This document shows positions 22,221 to 44,203 of a stretch of 64,000 nt of DNA, piece after piece. The stretch's first letter is position 1. The number at the start of each line of letters is the position of its first letter. A program made the translations under genes and the position numbers. The DNA is from Mugil cephalus (lineage: Eukaryota > Chordata > Actinopteri > Mugiliformes > Mugilidae): assembly GCF_022458985.1 (NCBI RefSeq), contig NC_061781.1:17701001-17765000 (forward strand). Direction: 5' to 3'. A model generated the notes under the pieces. It had not been told where the DNA came from. It searched no databases and saw only the letters and a program-made list of their open reading frames with translations.

Positions 22221-23200
22221 TTTCTCCCAGTGTTTCCTGGCCCAATGTGTTTCTGTAGTCTCCTGGTATCCCCTAGTTTCCCAAGGATTCCCAAGGATAT
22301 CTAGCTTGCCTTCCGCCCATTGTGCATTATAAGGAGTGTGTATGGTTTATTTGATGACCACCTACGTTTATACTTGGGGTTAGGTTGTGCAGCATGATCA
22401 GACAGCAGCAAGTGTGGCATCATGTGTCAGTAAGCATGAGTGCATGACGGTGGCTTCTGCAGGATATATAAGGTGGCCCATCTGCTTGTGTTGTTGATTA
22501 AATCAGTAATGTTTGCCTTCTGTCTTAGTGACAGAGACATGGACTGCTTTACTCAATGGCAGATAAAATGATGTTTACAGGCAATGAATTTATCATGTAC
22601 CGCTTGTACAGTAAGTGTTTGAAGAAGCCTTTGAATGATCTGCAGGTTTTTGGCATCGTTTCCTTGCTGCAGTGAAACAGTGAAATTGCATTTGTTTGTA
22701 CGTATTCCTGTATTTCTTCTGGGCTGTTTATGCTTGCAGACAGCTTTGGTGATGCATTGCTTTAAAGGTGAAGTAGTGTGACATGCTTTCTATAATAATA
22801 CAGAAGATTACCACCAGAATGCCAAAAATTGCTTGTTGTTGTTACATTAGATTTTTAAGGTAAATTTTACAAGTGCACTAAGGCGTCAGCATTTTACAAG
22901 TGTTTGTCTTAAATCTTAATATTTGTTTAAGCTAATTGTTGTCTTGGTCACATATGGGCAGCACACTGATTTACATAAAAATTATAATAACAGTCACCAG
23001 TCACATTCCATTAGGGATTTACAACAGGTCCTCTGTCCAAGACCGAAACACTATCCAGATAAAGCAGTTGATGTTTTAATGGTACTTGTTTGTTGATGTG
23101 CCCATTAAAGCTTGGCGATAAAATAATAATAAAACCTGTCATTTTTTCATTTTATGTTTTGCTGTATCAGAACATTTTTTGTGTTGGTACAATGACTTGA
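22221..23200. other. 3' flank of gene B, shared with gene C flank
   Basis: No gene was seen. Apart from the first 100 bp, the sequence is closely matched by 51485-52370, so it is part of the B/C duplication. It includes a 'ggatatataaggtggcccat' block near 22463 that is conserved in both copies. Confidence 0.5.
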
Positions 23201-23232
23201 AAAAAAGTAAAATGTATTATTCAGTAAAGGAG

Positions 23233-23318
23233 TTTATTTAATTAACACATTGTGAGAAGACAATACAACAACTAGTTCATATTTTATGAACTCTGTTGAA
23301 ATGTTCCCAGATGGTCTC
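23233..23318 (-). terminator. 3' UTR and poly(A) signal of gene B
   Basis: AATAAA on the minus strand lies at 23238-23233, about 80 nt past the stop. The 3' UTR is homologous to that of gene A. Confidence 0.85.
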
Positions 23319-33256
<9,938 letters not shown>

Positions 33257-33825
33257 GATGGCACTTTAGTCGAGACTGAAATGTCCAGAAAAATCCAGAA
33301 TAGAGTTACCAGATCAACTTGACAGAGCCATTCCTTAATATCCATGATAGTCATGTAAATTGATTGATTAGTGTGACATTTTACCTCCGCTCGTTCTAAA
33401 ATGTAAAGATGGCTGTAGTCTCTTTTGGAGTCTCAAGATGCTGTTAAAAGATAATTCATCATAAATGTGATTCAGTTTCACTTTATTTTTGTTATTGTTT
33501 TCATTTTAGTTAGCTGAAATTTTAATGTGAGAATTGTGTGAGAACTGACTTACATAACCAGAGATATAGCATAGACCTCTTACTTAATAACAATTTGTAT
33601 GAATCATAACTTAGCACATATTTATTGAAATAGACAGACAGAATATCATAATTCAACTTAAAAGAAACTACTTTACAATGAAATTGTAAAATAGCTTTGG
33701 AACAATTTCCACACACACACAATAAGTTATTTATTCTAAAGACATTGTAGATGATGTAATGAGTAGTAAGCAAAACAAATATTAACTTTATCTAATGAGA
33801 GGACAGGAAAGAGTTATACACTTAC

Positions 33826-33990
33826 CTGTGATGGGGTCCTATCAGTCCATGCAGAAGTCCAGAGCTGCTTCTTTTATAGAGAGTGGGAGTGCCTGGTCAG
33901 CAGCAGACACTCGCCCAGTTTGGTTATGTTCAACGTCCTGCTGATTATGTTTTTGGCAGGGTGATGCTCTGTCACTAGAATAAAAAAAGA
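33826..33990 (-). promoter_or_regulatory. Promoter and first non-coding exon of gene B
   Basis: On the minus strand TATAAAAG lies at 33878-33871. The conserved upstream block (aaccaaactgggcgagtgtc, then tgctgctgaccaggcactcc) is at about 33926-33885. Exon 1 ends at 33826 with donor gtaag. Exon 2 is 33440-33385 (56 nt, same as gene A). Exon 3 begins at 33275. An E-box CAGCTG at 34213-34218 is preserved in the gene C flank (63656-63661). Confidence 0.8.
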
Positions 33991-35445
33991 AATACAGGAT
34001 GAATTATGATATTATATAAAATAATTCGATTTTATGTGAAAAATGGACGTGACCATGAATTTAAAAATGTATTAATGCACCATGAAGCTAAACTACATTG
34101 AGTAACACTTTAAAATGTGTAGAAATTAAACTGCCATACTCAAGTGTGGAAGTGAAATTGCCACCACAGAATTATCTCTGCTCGGAAAACATAAATTGCA
34201 GAACAGAAGAAACAGCTGGTGCAATACACTATCCCAGACGCGTGTCTAAAAACATTTATTAACACCATTTCATTATTAAGAGAAAAATAAGTAGTTGTTT
34301 ATGTGTGCATTGCTGCCTTAAACTATTTTGAAATGTTAGAAGCTTCCTACTTCAAAATATGGTCCACCACTGTCTCCAAGTGTATACACAGAAGTGATGG
34401 GAAATTTCTACCCCTCATTAAATAGAATATGACTCTAATAACTATAATTGTTGATTTATGAGACATAACGGTTCCAACATGCTCTGAACATTAATGCATT
34501 TTTTAAAAAATTGGGCAGCTTAGAGGGTTGCTTATGGAAAGTCTCCCAAATTCCATTAGTATTCAGTTACGGGACATTTGAATGTTTCTCATTCTCATGT
34601 CTCTCTGAAATGAAACAAAGTTCACCCTTGAAATGACACTGACATCAGAGCCACCAACACATATTCATTAAACTATAATTTGCATGCCAAATATAAATTT
34701 AGAGGCCAATGCTGAGTTTTTCTCAACATTAGTGCAGCTCAAACTCAGGATTCTTAGTGGAACAGTTATTAAATCAAAGTCTTTTTTTAAATAAATGTAA
34801 GTATTAAATCAAATTAAGTTTTTTATTGGGTCATGTCACTGGAGCTTACACCAGGCAAGGAAATATTTGTGGCCTAAAGTTACAGGATATTGGCACATCT
34901 CATACTCCTTTAATAAAACTGAAGGAAGATGAGATATATCTAAGTTCAATGTCCCATTATATTACTCCGTATATGGATGTGAAAATGGTTGCCAACCTGT
35001 CGGAGACCAGGACCAAAATAATCTCTACACAAGACAGAATGAACTTTATCCAGTTGCTACATTTGATAGGAGGTAGCAACTTTAACATCTGTTAAATAAG
35101 CTTGATTTGAGGCTCCTGCAAAATCTTGGGCATCTGATGTCCATTCTTACAGTTTTGATATCAAACCGGAGAAAACATACATGCCAATTAGAAAAACTTA
35201 ACACATTTCAGCAAGTGGGCTACCAGTTTTATTCACTTTGTTGATGACTTATAAATGGACTCTTTGGAGATTTGAGCAGATGGTGTGAGGACTTAAAGTA
35301 TTAAATTATTTTCCGCCTCTCCTTACAGCGTCTCTGTCATTTATTGGACGTGCTACATTGTGCTGGAAGTACTAGTGCATCACTGTGTGGGTGTTTGTGT
35401 GTATGCACTTGTACAGCTAGTTGTCTAAGAAACACATTTTTTGCT
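33991..35445. repeat. Upstream flank of gene B, outer arm of the inverted repeat
   Basis: No gene was seen. It matches 3140-4660 in inverted orientation, and its first part matches 63420-64000 directly. It may hold distal muscle-regulatory sites, but none was identified with confidence. Confidence 0.65.
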
Positions 35446-36122
35446 CTACTGGAGTGAGCACATTTGTCCAAAGTGAGGATGTTTTAGCCGGTCCTTACTT
35501 CTTTATTAGGCTGTTTAAGGACTAAGACTTGATCTTAGGGTAAAGGTTAAGATTACATTAGGGTAATGGGGAAGGGTTAGGGTTAGGGTTAACCACTTGA
35601 GGTTGTGCCATTTTATCAGGACAACCATTGCACAGGTTTCATTTTTGGCTTGAAATTACTAGTGGCCTGGATGCCTGGACAAAATTTAAATATCACTTTA
35701 TTGAAAATTAATTACCACTGTCAGCAAAGTGTCATGTATTCCATTCCTTTGATACTTGTGACTCTGAACTGGTGGTGCTGGTTTATTTCTGCTAATGCGA
35801 ATCACCATCAAGTATACAAGAGTGGCATCTTCCTAAAGTGAGTGATATTAAAGTAAGCCACATAGAAATGCCCAGGGATAGAACCTGAAGTGTCATCAAA
35901 TTAATCTTGAGTGGAGTTCTGCTTCTGCTCCAAGATTCCAAGTCAAGCTTTGATTTCTTTCATGCGTGGAGTCACAGTGCAAAGACTTTCATGACTTGGC
36001 AACCCACTGTTTGCTCCTCATGAGATCCAAAATAGATCTTTGCATGATGTCAGGCAGGCCTGAGTAATTTTTTACATCCTAGGCAGAATTTGATCTTCTA
36101 AATGTAGAAGATCTTATAAATG
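35446..36122. other. Intergenic stretch with a short telomere-like motif
   Basis: 'gggttagggttagggttaa' near 35575-35592 gives three TTAGGG-type units, with related 'tagggtaa' motifs just upstream. Too short to be an interstitial telomere block. Otherwise nothing was recognised. Confidence 0.4.
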
Positions 36123-36735
36123 TACATGTCCTCTCCAAAAGTATTGTTTTTATTGTTCACTGAAGACATTTGAGTTTAAAATCAAAAGATGAGTATGAGA
36201 CAGGAATTGAGAATGTCTGCTTTTATTTCCTGGCATTTACATCTAGATGTGTTCAACAACTCAGGACATACAACCCTTTGTCTGAACCCACCCATTTTTA
36301 AAGTGAGCATAATTATTGGAACATGTGACTGACAGGTGTTTCTTGTTGACCAGGTGTTGCCTTTAAGGTTGATTGTTCAAATGTTAAATAGCTCTGTATG
36401 ACTAGTCTACTTTTTGGCCTGGGTTGAAACCTATAAAATATGCATTTCTTATTAAAGAGGATAAACCAACATGAAGACCAGTGAGCTGTCCATGGGAGAA
36501 AAACAAGCCATTTTCAAGCGAGAAAAGAAGGAAAATCAGAGCCATTGGACAAACATTGGGCATAGCAAGCACAACAATTTGGAATATCCTGTATAAGAAA
36601 AAGACTGGTGTAATGAGCAACAGACATCAAACAGGTCGGCCAAGGAAAACAGTAGTTGTAATCCAAATGTCTTCAGGGAACAACAAAAACAAGGGAATTT
36701 GCCTTGCTGTTGCAATACTTTTGGAGGTGACTGTA
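36123..36735 (+). mobile_element. Internally deleted Tc1-like element
   Basis: Terminal inverted repeats 'ctccaaaagtattg' (36132-36145) and 'caatacttttggag' (36712-36725) sit inside flanking TA dinucleotides. A coding remnant at 36471-36650 starts MKTSELSMGEKQAIF. After a frameshift it continues with RAIGQTLGIASTTIWNIL and RHQTGRPRKT, the N-terminal HTH of Tc1 transposases. The catalytic part is missing, so it is non-autonomous and dead. Confidence 0.8.
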
Positions 36736-37125
36736 TGTTTAACTTGTTGGATAACAACAGATACTGTGAATCTAGGAGCTACCACTATTAAGTTTACATT
36801 TCAAGTTCAGTTTTTTTTGTACTCTATTCATTTGTATCTTATCGGTCTTTATCCTCATGTTCATATTAGAAAATAATATTTTGGGATTTGTAGGTTTAAC
36901 TGCAATAACATGTTTGGAATTTAAATGTAATACAAAGCCATAAGAGCAGAATTTTCCATCATTTGAAAGACAAGCCTTTACCATGCAAATTAGTGTTGAC
37001 CAATATGCCCATTAATGTATATGTCCATGCAATTTACGTCCATACTATACGGTAAGGCAGAAATCTTTTATGTCTCAACTGTATGATTTTAAATAGGGTG
37101 GACTAATTAACTTGGAGGAAAAATT
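36736..37125. other. Intergenic stretch, nothing recognised
   Basis: AT-rich, with no supported frame or repeat structure. Confidence 0.35.
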
Positions 37126-37340
37126 CACAATTTGGCCAAACATTGACAATACACCACATTATGACCACTTGCCTAATAGTGTATATGCCCAACTTTTGCC
37201 ACCTAAACAGTCCTGACTATGATGGTGGCAGCAGATCCTTGGTGTAGCAGGTCTACCTAGTAGAGCCGATAGATAGATCCTCCATGTATTAGACTTGTTT
37301 GTCCAGCACATCCCACAGACACTTGATTAAATGCTTTTTT
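37126..37340 (+). mobile_element. Fragment of a second Tc1/mariner-type element
   Basis: 'cacattatgaccacttgcct', 'ttttgccacctaaacagtcc' and 'gacttgtttgtccagcacat' occur in the order found in a widespread fish DNA transposon whose ends read like 'ggcataacattatgacc'. Only one end and a shrunken interior remain. The family call is from recognition, not a search. Confidence 0.5.
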
Positions 37341-37750
37341 ATTTTATGGATGGAATTTTGTAAAGTCACGCCAAAATCACTTATAGCCTCCCACCTCCTA
37401 TCATGCTTTTATGTCTTAACAGTTAAGGACAATTTGTACACACCAACATTGGTACAGTGTTGCCATGATGAACTGTTCTACAAGGTATTCCAGTCTAGCT
37501 GGCTGCTAATCTTTCTTCTGGATGGTTTTCTGAGCTTTAAAAACAAAAAAACAAAACAAAAAAAAAACATTCAGAAAGTACCAGAAATCAGAATAGCGAT
37601 GACACTTGTCTTCTTTATTGAAAATTTAGAGAGACCACAATCAAGCAGTTCATATTTTATTAAGGCCTCCACAGAGTGATGACTCCCATTCAGCAGAATG
37701 AGACTGAGAAAAGGGGGAAAGTAATATGTGGCAATAATTAAAAATTGAAA

Positions 37751-40700
37751 TTTTGCGGACTCCTTTAACAGCATCAGCTTCACGTCTCTGCTCATTTTCA
37801 ACTTCAGCCTCCAGTTCATGCACCTGTGATAAGGTGACCAATTAGATTAATTGTGTGCTGTTTAAGATGCATACCCTGGACTCCAGTTTCTGGAACTGCT
37901 TCTTGCCACCCTTCATGGCAAGGCTCTCGGCTTCATCCAGACGGTGCTGCAAGTCCTTGACTGTGACCTCCAGGTTCTTCTTCAGCTCCTCAGCCATCAT
38001 GGCAGCCTGGAGTAATGGGCATTGTATAATAACAATGCAAAACAATTATTTGATGGTATAGGGTTTTACATAAAAATTAATGTCTCATTAATAAAAACTC
38101 ACATCAGTGATTGCCTTCTTAGCTTTCTCCTCAGCATTTCTTGCTTCCTGAACAGCATCATCTATCTCACCCTGAACCTGGACAAGGTCAGTTTCCAGCT
38201 TCTTCTTGGTGTTCAGAAGACTGGTGTTCTGAATATTAAAAACAGTCACAATTAATTTGATATTATTTATCATTATTGTCAAGTAAAAGAAAGATTGATT
38301 AGTTTTTGATACATTTAAGATATTTTTAAGTCACTAAAGACAAACCTGAGAATGAAGCAATCCAACACGCTCACTAGCATCAACCAATTCCTGCTCAGCC
38401 ACTTTGCGTCCTCTCTCTGTCTGCTCCAGAGCAGCTCTCAGCTCCTCAATCTCAGACAGCATCAGACCATTTCTGCGCTCCACCATGGCGACCTGCTCCT
38501 TCATGTCCTCCTGTCCTCTGACAGCATCATCAAGGTGCAGTTGGGCATCCTAATAACAAATAGAAACAAAACAGTAAACATTTTGTAGTACTTTTACTTT
38601 TTTTTTTTTTAATTAAATTATTCTGAAAGCTTACCTTGAGTTGTCCCTGGACATTCCTCAGTTGTTTCTGGGCCTCAGCAGCCTGCTGTTAGCATGGCTC
38701 AGCTGAACCTCCATCTTCTTGACTTTCAGGGCATCATTCCTGCTCCTGACTCCAGAATCAACAATGGAACCATAAAAGTTAACTCAAACTGACTTTCTTC
38801 AAAATATAACTTTGGCTTAAGCTGAAAACTGACTGACTACTGGTTAAAGATCATAAGTCTCTGTCAACTTCTTTTTATACTTAAGCTTCCTCCAGAGCTG
38901 CCTGAATTTCAGTCTTCTCAGTCTCCACAGTCTTCTTTGCTTTCTACAGTTCATGAATACTCTTCCCAGTCTCACCAATCTGTTCAGTCAGGTCTGAGAT
39001 CTCCTCTTCAGGAAAGAAAAGCAAAAGAAAGGATTTGGAACTAGCATTTAGTCAGTATTGGAGTGGTATGGATTTAAGATTATCGTATATATAGTATGTA
39101 TATTGTATCAAAGTAATCATACTGTTCTCTCGCTTCATGGTCTCCAGGTGATCCAGAGACTCCTCATAGGAGTTCTTTATCTTGAACAGCTCAGTGCCGA
39201 GAGAGCGAGCCTCCTTTTGAGCTCCTTCCTTGAACTCTGCCTGGCCCTCCTCATACTTTTGTTTCCATTCTGCCAGGACCTAGAAATAGATAGTGAGTGC
39301 CAATGATTGATTACTGACATCAAATTATGTTTCACCTGAAATGAGTGCTGTCTTTATTTCTTGTTACCTTATCAAAGTTCCTCTGCTTCTTGTCCAGGTT
39401 GGCAGCCAGAGCATTAGCTCTCTCCACATCAATCATGAGGTCCTCCACTTCACCCTGCAGCCTCTGCTTGGTCTTCTCCAAAGAGGCGCACTTGGAGTTT
39501 ACAGCCTCAATGGATTCCTCAGCATCCTGCAGGCGCTGGGCTAGCTTTTTCCTGTGAAGAAGATTCTTTTATTGGTTAAAACCAAAACAGTTTGAATTAA
39601 AACTAATTTAGCCAATTAAATAGCAACGTACTTGGATTCCTCCAGTTCCTCAGTGCGCTGGATAGCATCAGTCTCATATTTGCTCCTCCACTGAGCCACT
39701 TCACTGTTGGCCTTGGACATTGCTCTCTGCAGCTCAGCCTTGGCTTCCTGCTCCTCCTCAAACTGCTCTCTGAGCAGATCACAGTCATGGCGAGCTGACT
39801 GAACAGCATGAGCCAGGGCATTCTTGGTCTGTTGAGTGATGACTCAATATTTACTGTCATACATATCACATAAGGTACATAGCTAAATCTTAAATATGAA
39901 AAAGAAATGCTTAGTGTACCAACAATATTAAATGCTCGTGTAACTTCTACAAGATGTGTCTTTAATTGTCATTGTACTTAAGATATTATGTATTTTGGTT
40001 GTAGAGAGCCTTTAATACCTTCATTTCCTTCTCGATTTGTCTCTTAAGCTCCTCCATTTGCTGAGTGAATGTCTGCTTGCCCCTGGTCAGTTGAGAAACT
40101 GGAGCTTCTTTCTCCTCAAGCTGGCGGGAATACTCACCTGAGTAACCAAGTGTTGATGCATTATTACTAAAGATAAGTCTTGTTAATTTGATTCATTCAC
40201 TTCTACATTGCAAAACAATATTCACAAACATTAAATATCATATTTGGTGAATTTGACATGAACACTTACCATTCTGTCTGAAGTCTTGCCTTCTGTGCAT
40301 TAATGTCATTCAGCTGGAGGACATTCTCATCATTTTTGGCTTTGAGTTCACTCAGTTGGTCCTCAACAGTTCTACGCATTTTCTCCAAGTTGCCCTTCAG
40401 AAACAAAATGTAATGTATGTTCTACATGTCCACAAATTTAAAGCTACTGTCATGTAATGGAAGACAAACCAACCACTTACCTTTGCTTTGGCAACAGCCT
40501 CCATGTTGCTGGAGAGGTCATCAATCTCCATCTTGTACTCACTCTTTTCCTTCTCCAGCTTCTGCTTACAGATACATAACAGATCAAGTCAGCTTGTAGA
40601 TGCCCAATTTCTCCTCAACGGTGAAGCCCAAGACATCAATGGCAGTCTGTATTCTAAAATGAATGATATTATCATCACCAGTGACCTGCATTTTCAATCT

Positions 40701-41158
40701 CAGAAGATATATGAATTGACACCTTACATCTGTTGCAATGAACCATGTTGCCATAAAATCCTCAATCTTGTCGAACTTTGGAGGATTCATGGCATGGATG
40801 TAATCTTCCTTTACGGTGACAGTCTAAACAAAACAGTTCAGTTTTACTCTGACAGTATTTTACACATTAGTTTAATAGCAATATTTTATGGGATGAATGG
40901 CATTTATTTCACTGTTTCTGTCTGGTGGACTTACTTTTCCTGTGACTGTCTCCACTGTGGCTTTTCCACCCTCTTTTTTGAGGAGTTTACCCTTGACATA
41001 CATATCATCGGGATCAACCACAAAGTAGGCGGTTTTGGCATCAAATGGTGCCGTCTGAGCCTCAGTCTTCTCTCTGGCTTCCGGAGGTAAATAGCCGCTG
41101 GGCCATACTGCTCCATCTCCGCGTTTATGGTCATGATGGCACTTTATGTAGAGCTGAA
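37751..41158 (-). pseudogene. Unprocessed MYH pseudogene with large internal deletions
   Basis: Introns are retained. Pieces 5'-3': start exon 41134-40935 (200 nt, not 204; a 4-bp loss after KPER shifts the frame); exon 4 front fused to the end of exon 11 (40823-40738); exon 12 front (about 40650-40585) joined to the back of exon 27 (about 40566-40481); exon 28 (40394-40270, 2-bp loss); exon 29 (40137-40019); exon 30 (39828-39632); exon 31 (39551-39368); exon 32 (39279-39121, 3' end lost); exon 33 (39005-38881, GAA to TAA at its end); shortened exon 34 (to about 38636); intact exons 35 (38549-38346) and 36 (38228-38103); exon 37 with a 39-nt in-frame loss (38006-37875); exon 38 front (37823-about 37751). 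Exons 39-41 and most of the motor domain are missing. It cannot encode a myosin. Confidence 0.93.
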
Positions 41159-41399
41159 AATGAAGAGATGCAGCTTAAATTACTCTGAACACATTTGGCC
41201 ATAATGGTGATATATTGTGGAAGTTATGTTATTACAGATACGCCTTACCTCAGTTTATCCTAACACAGATCAGTTGATACCCAAAGATGTTTATCAAGAC
41301 AGATTATGATAACAGTTATCTCAGTTTTAATATGCACAAGATGAACATTTTTTATATTTTCAAAGTATAACCAGTGAACAAAAAGTAAAATATACAGTA

Positions 41400-41660
41400 A
41401 AATTACATTTTTATCAAATGTCATATTTTCATAAAACATAATTGCTACAGCATTTGTGCTATTATTTTGGAGCAGCAATGTACTGCAATAAATAGGGATC
41501 TTGAGTTATATGAGCAACTAATAAAATGATGATTTATGTAGTCTACAATAAGGACGTAGATAACATTTAGGATCAAATGTTACTTTCTCAAATAGGAAAA
41601 GCTACAGTCATTTGCTATAAATTTTTGTCATGATTTTTAATTACATGGAAATGGTACTTC
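41400..41660 (+). repeat. Direct repeat, left copy, flanking an inserted repeat block
   Basis: AT-rich block ('cataaaacataattgctac', 'gatgatttatgtagtct', 'ctcaaataggaaaagctaca', 'gtcatttgctataaa') repeated in the same order and orientation at 42625-42885 with small differences. It may be duplicated upstream flank of the pseudogene. Confidence 0.75.
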
Positions 41661-41729
41661 TTTTGGATATTTTAATTCAAAAGCTGTCAGGAAAAGGGCA
41701 TTTTAGAGATTTAATATTAGGCATGTAGG

Positions 41730-42610
41730 AGGATACACATGACTGAGGGATGACAAGACACAGGTGAGACACATGAGGGCAAACAACGCAGGTGAAACCA
41801 ATGAACAAGGGACAAACAAAGAACAGGCTGCCGGTGCCGCGACCGGCACTGGGCGCGCTGCGGGCAGCCGGGTCCGGGGCGCAGGTACTGGGAGCGCTGC
41901 CGGCAGGAGCAGCGATCTCCCTCACAGCGGGGAAAGGGGTAGGAGAGGCGTCCGGGTGGCAGGCAGACCGGCCCCCCCGAACGCTCCTGTCCGGAGCTGC
42001 CTGACCAAAGGTCTGCCTTTCTGGCGGCCAAGAGGGACATGCTTCCCAGTTGGAACCCTCCTGGCCAGGCGAGTTCCAGGGGCTGGAACTCCGGCATGAG
42101 CCAGGGCTGGCTCCCGAGCATACGTTTTTTTAGTACGCAATTACTCGCCTCATTTCCTCTGCCTTATCAAAAACAAAGTCTGCTGAGTCCATACTGGTCG
42201 CGTCGTTCTGTCAGGTCGGGAGGAGGTTGTAGATGAGGACCCAGATGCAGGACTATAGATAAGGCACGAAGTTCAAACAAGAAGTATTTCATAACAAATA
42301 AAGGGCGCTGCAAGCATGACAGGAAAATACAAATCCAAAAATCTAAAGAAATCATCAACATGACGTGGAAACATGGCATGAAGACATGGTGCTAACATTA
42401 ACGATGCGACAGGGAACAAAGGGACAGGCAGGGCTATATATACACATGAGGACTGAGGGATGACAAGACACAGGTGAGACACATGAGGCAATCAACGCAG
42501 GTGAAACCAATGAACAATCAAGGGACAAACAAGGAAGACAGACAGGAACACCAGAACTTAACAAAATAAAACAGGAAACACAACATGACATGGACAGACA
42601 TGACAAAACC
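41730..42610. mobile_element. Unclassified interspersed repeat with GC-rich core
   Basis: Direct repeats of about 90 bp ('gactgagggatgacaagaca', 'caggtgagacacatgagg', 'aacgcaggtgaaaccaatga') lie at 41741-41822 and 42451-42535. Between them a markedly GC-rich patch (about 41825-42120) stands out from the AT-rich surroundings. It has open frames on both strands but no recognised protein. The 42200-42610 part resembles an LTR-like or non-autonomous fish repeat. Class unresolved. Confidence 0.5.
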
Positions 42611-42624
42611 ACTCAGTTTGAATA

Positions 42625-42885
42625 GTATTTTATCAAATAATGTCATGCAATGTCATGTTTTCATAAAATATAATTGCTACGTCTGCACAAAGTGTTTGTG
42701 CTGTTTTGGAGCAGTAGTGTATTGCAATAAATAGTAAGTTATATGAATAACTAATACAATGATGATTTATGTAGTCTATAATAAGGATGTAGATAACATT
42801 TGATCTTAAATCTTACTTTCTCAAATAGGAAAAGCTACAGTCATTTGCTATAAACTTTTTGTCATGATTTTGAATTTTTAAACTT
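42625..42885 (+). repeat. Direct repeat, right copy
   Basis: Partner of 41400-41660. The two copies bracket the GC-rich repeat block, consistent with duplication of flanking DNA during or after insertion. Confidence 0.75.
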
Positions 42886-43868
42886 CTTTTTTTCTTCAGC
42901 TAACTAATATCTCTGATGCAGTAATTACATGTAGGAATGAATATATAAGTCGCTAGTCTTCCCACAGCTATTCTGTGAAATTGAACTGTAGATTTGTTTA
43001 TCCAGTTCTTTATATGTCCCGGGTTTGTTACCCAAGCTGGGACAATCTTTCAGGGGGATAACAACATGAGCTACAACAGGTGGATCCTCTTTCAGCAGTG
43101 TGGTGTGAATATGGAGAGATTGAGGGTCGGCACAAGACCTATGAATAGGCACAACACGTGCTGAGGGTAACATGGTTGTATCACATTTGCAGACACTGTC
43201 AGGCATTTTGTGCATGGACAGTAGATGTTTAGGGGCATCTAGTGGCAGGATTGAGAAACAACATGACTGGCAAACTTCTGTGTTCCTCTAAATGTTGTTT
43301 TTATCTCCATGCTGCCTCTTCACCGTTTACCATCAATTGTACCAGGCTCCTCTATTTTGCATTTGTCCAACAGTCCAATACATTGGACGGCATGTTTCAA
43401 ATGAACCTGAGAAATAAAAGTCTTATTGTGTTTATTATGCTTTCCTTGGCCTGGACAGAAGAGCATCCCCACAGCTGTCTTTAGGGCTTAAATGTGATTG
43501 ACAGATAACTAGATCCTGAGTTTTTCAAAGATAAAAAAATTGACATTATTTTGTTATCATTCAGTAGCTCAGTTGTTTGTCTTGTCCAGTTGTGTCTACA
43601 GATAATAAAAAGACCTGGGCGCCTTTTGTGATTTTGTTGAAGTGTTTATTTTGGCCACATGGTGTCTGTCAGTCTTTCTCTAGAACAAGGGTTAAGATAA
43701 ATTATAGATCCATACAGATGATGACTGTAACTGAAGCCTGATACAGTTTGGTTTTATCTTCAGACAACATTTTGTAAAACAATTCACATTGACAATGTCT
43801 TGTTGAATTTCTAAAAGTTCACATTTATCTTAAGTGAATTTATAAGGGCATTTATCTAAAAATGCACG
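42886..43868. other. Intergenic stretch, no recognised gene
   Basis: A minus-strand frame of 96 codons (43215-42925) has no recognised motif. No RNA gene or transposon ends were seen. Confidence 0.35.

Positions 43869-43901
<33 letters not shown>
43869..43901. repeat. (TAA)n microsatellite
   Basis: Uninterrupted trinucleotide run of about ten units. Confidence 0.9.
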
Positions 43902-43903
<2 letters not shown>

Positions 43904-44058
43904 TAATTGTACCTGTAAAACCTAGTAACCTTTGTCTCAGGACACATTTAAAAAATAAGTTTTTAAAGCAACACTTAATGAAACAAGTTTGACGATTCAA
44001 GTCTTGGTTAAATGGTGTGCACAGTGGTACACAGGCCTGTATCTTTGCCCATCATCAA

Positions 44059-44203
44059 GATGTAAATACCAGGAAATAAAAGCTGACATTCTGAACTCTT
44101 GTCTCATACTCATCTTTTGATATTAAACCCAAATGTCTTCAGTGAACAACAAAAACAAGGGAATTTGCCTTGCTGTTCCAGTACTTTTGGAGGTGACTGT
44201 ATG
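44059..44203 (-). mobile_element. One end of the same Tc1-like family as 36123-36735
   Basis: The sequence is the reverse complement of about 36123-36235 with the family's end 'agtacttttggaggtgactg'. Only one terminal repeat arm is present. Confidence 0.7.

Noticed and set aside
35570-35595. TTAGGG-like repeats suggesting an interstitial telomere
   Set aside because: Only about three units within degenerate 'tagggt' sequence; too short to support a telomeric origin.
42925-43215. Minus-strand 96-codon frame
   Set aside because: No recognised domain, no splice or promoter context. Not called as a gene.
43869-43901. Possible CRISPR or regulatory repeat array
   Set aside because: It is a plain trinucleotide microsatellite in a vertebrate genome.
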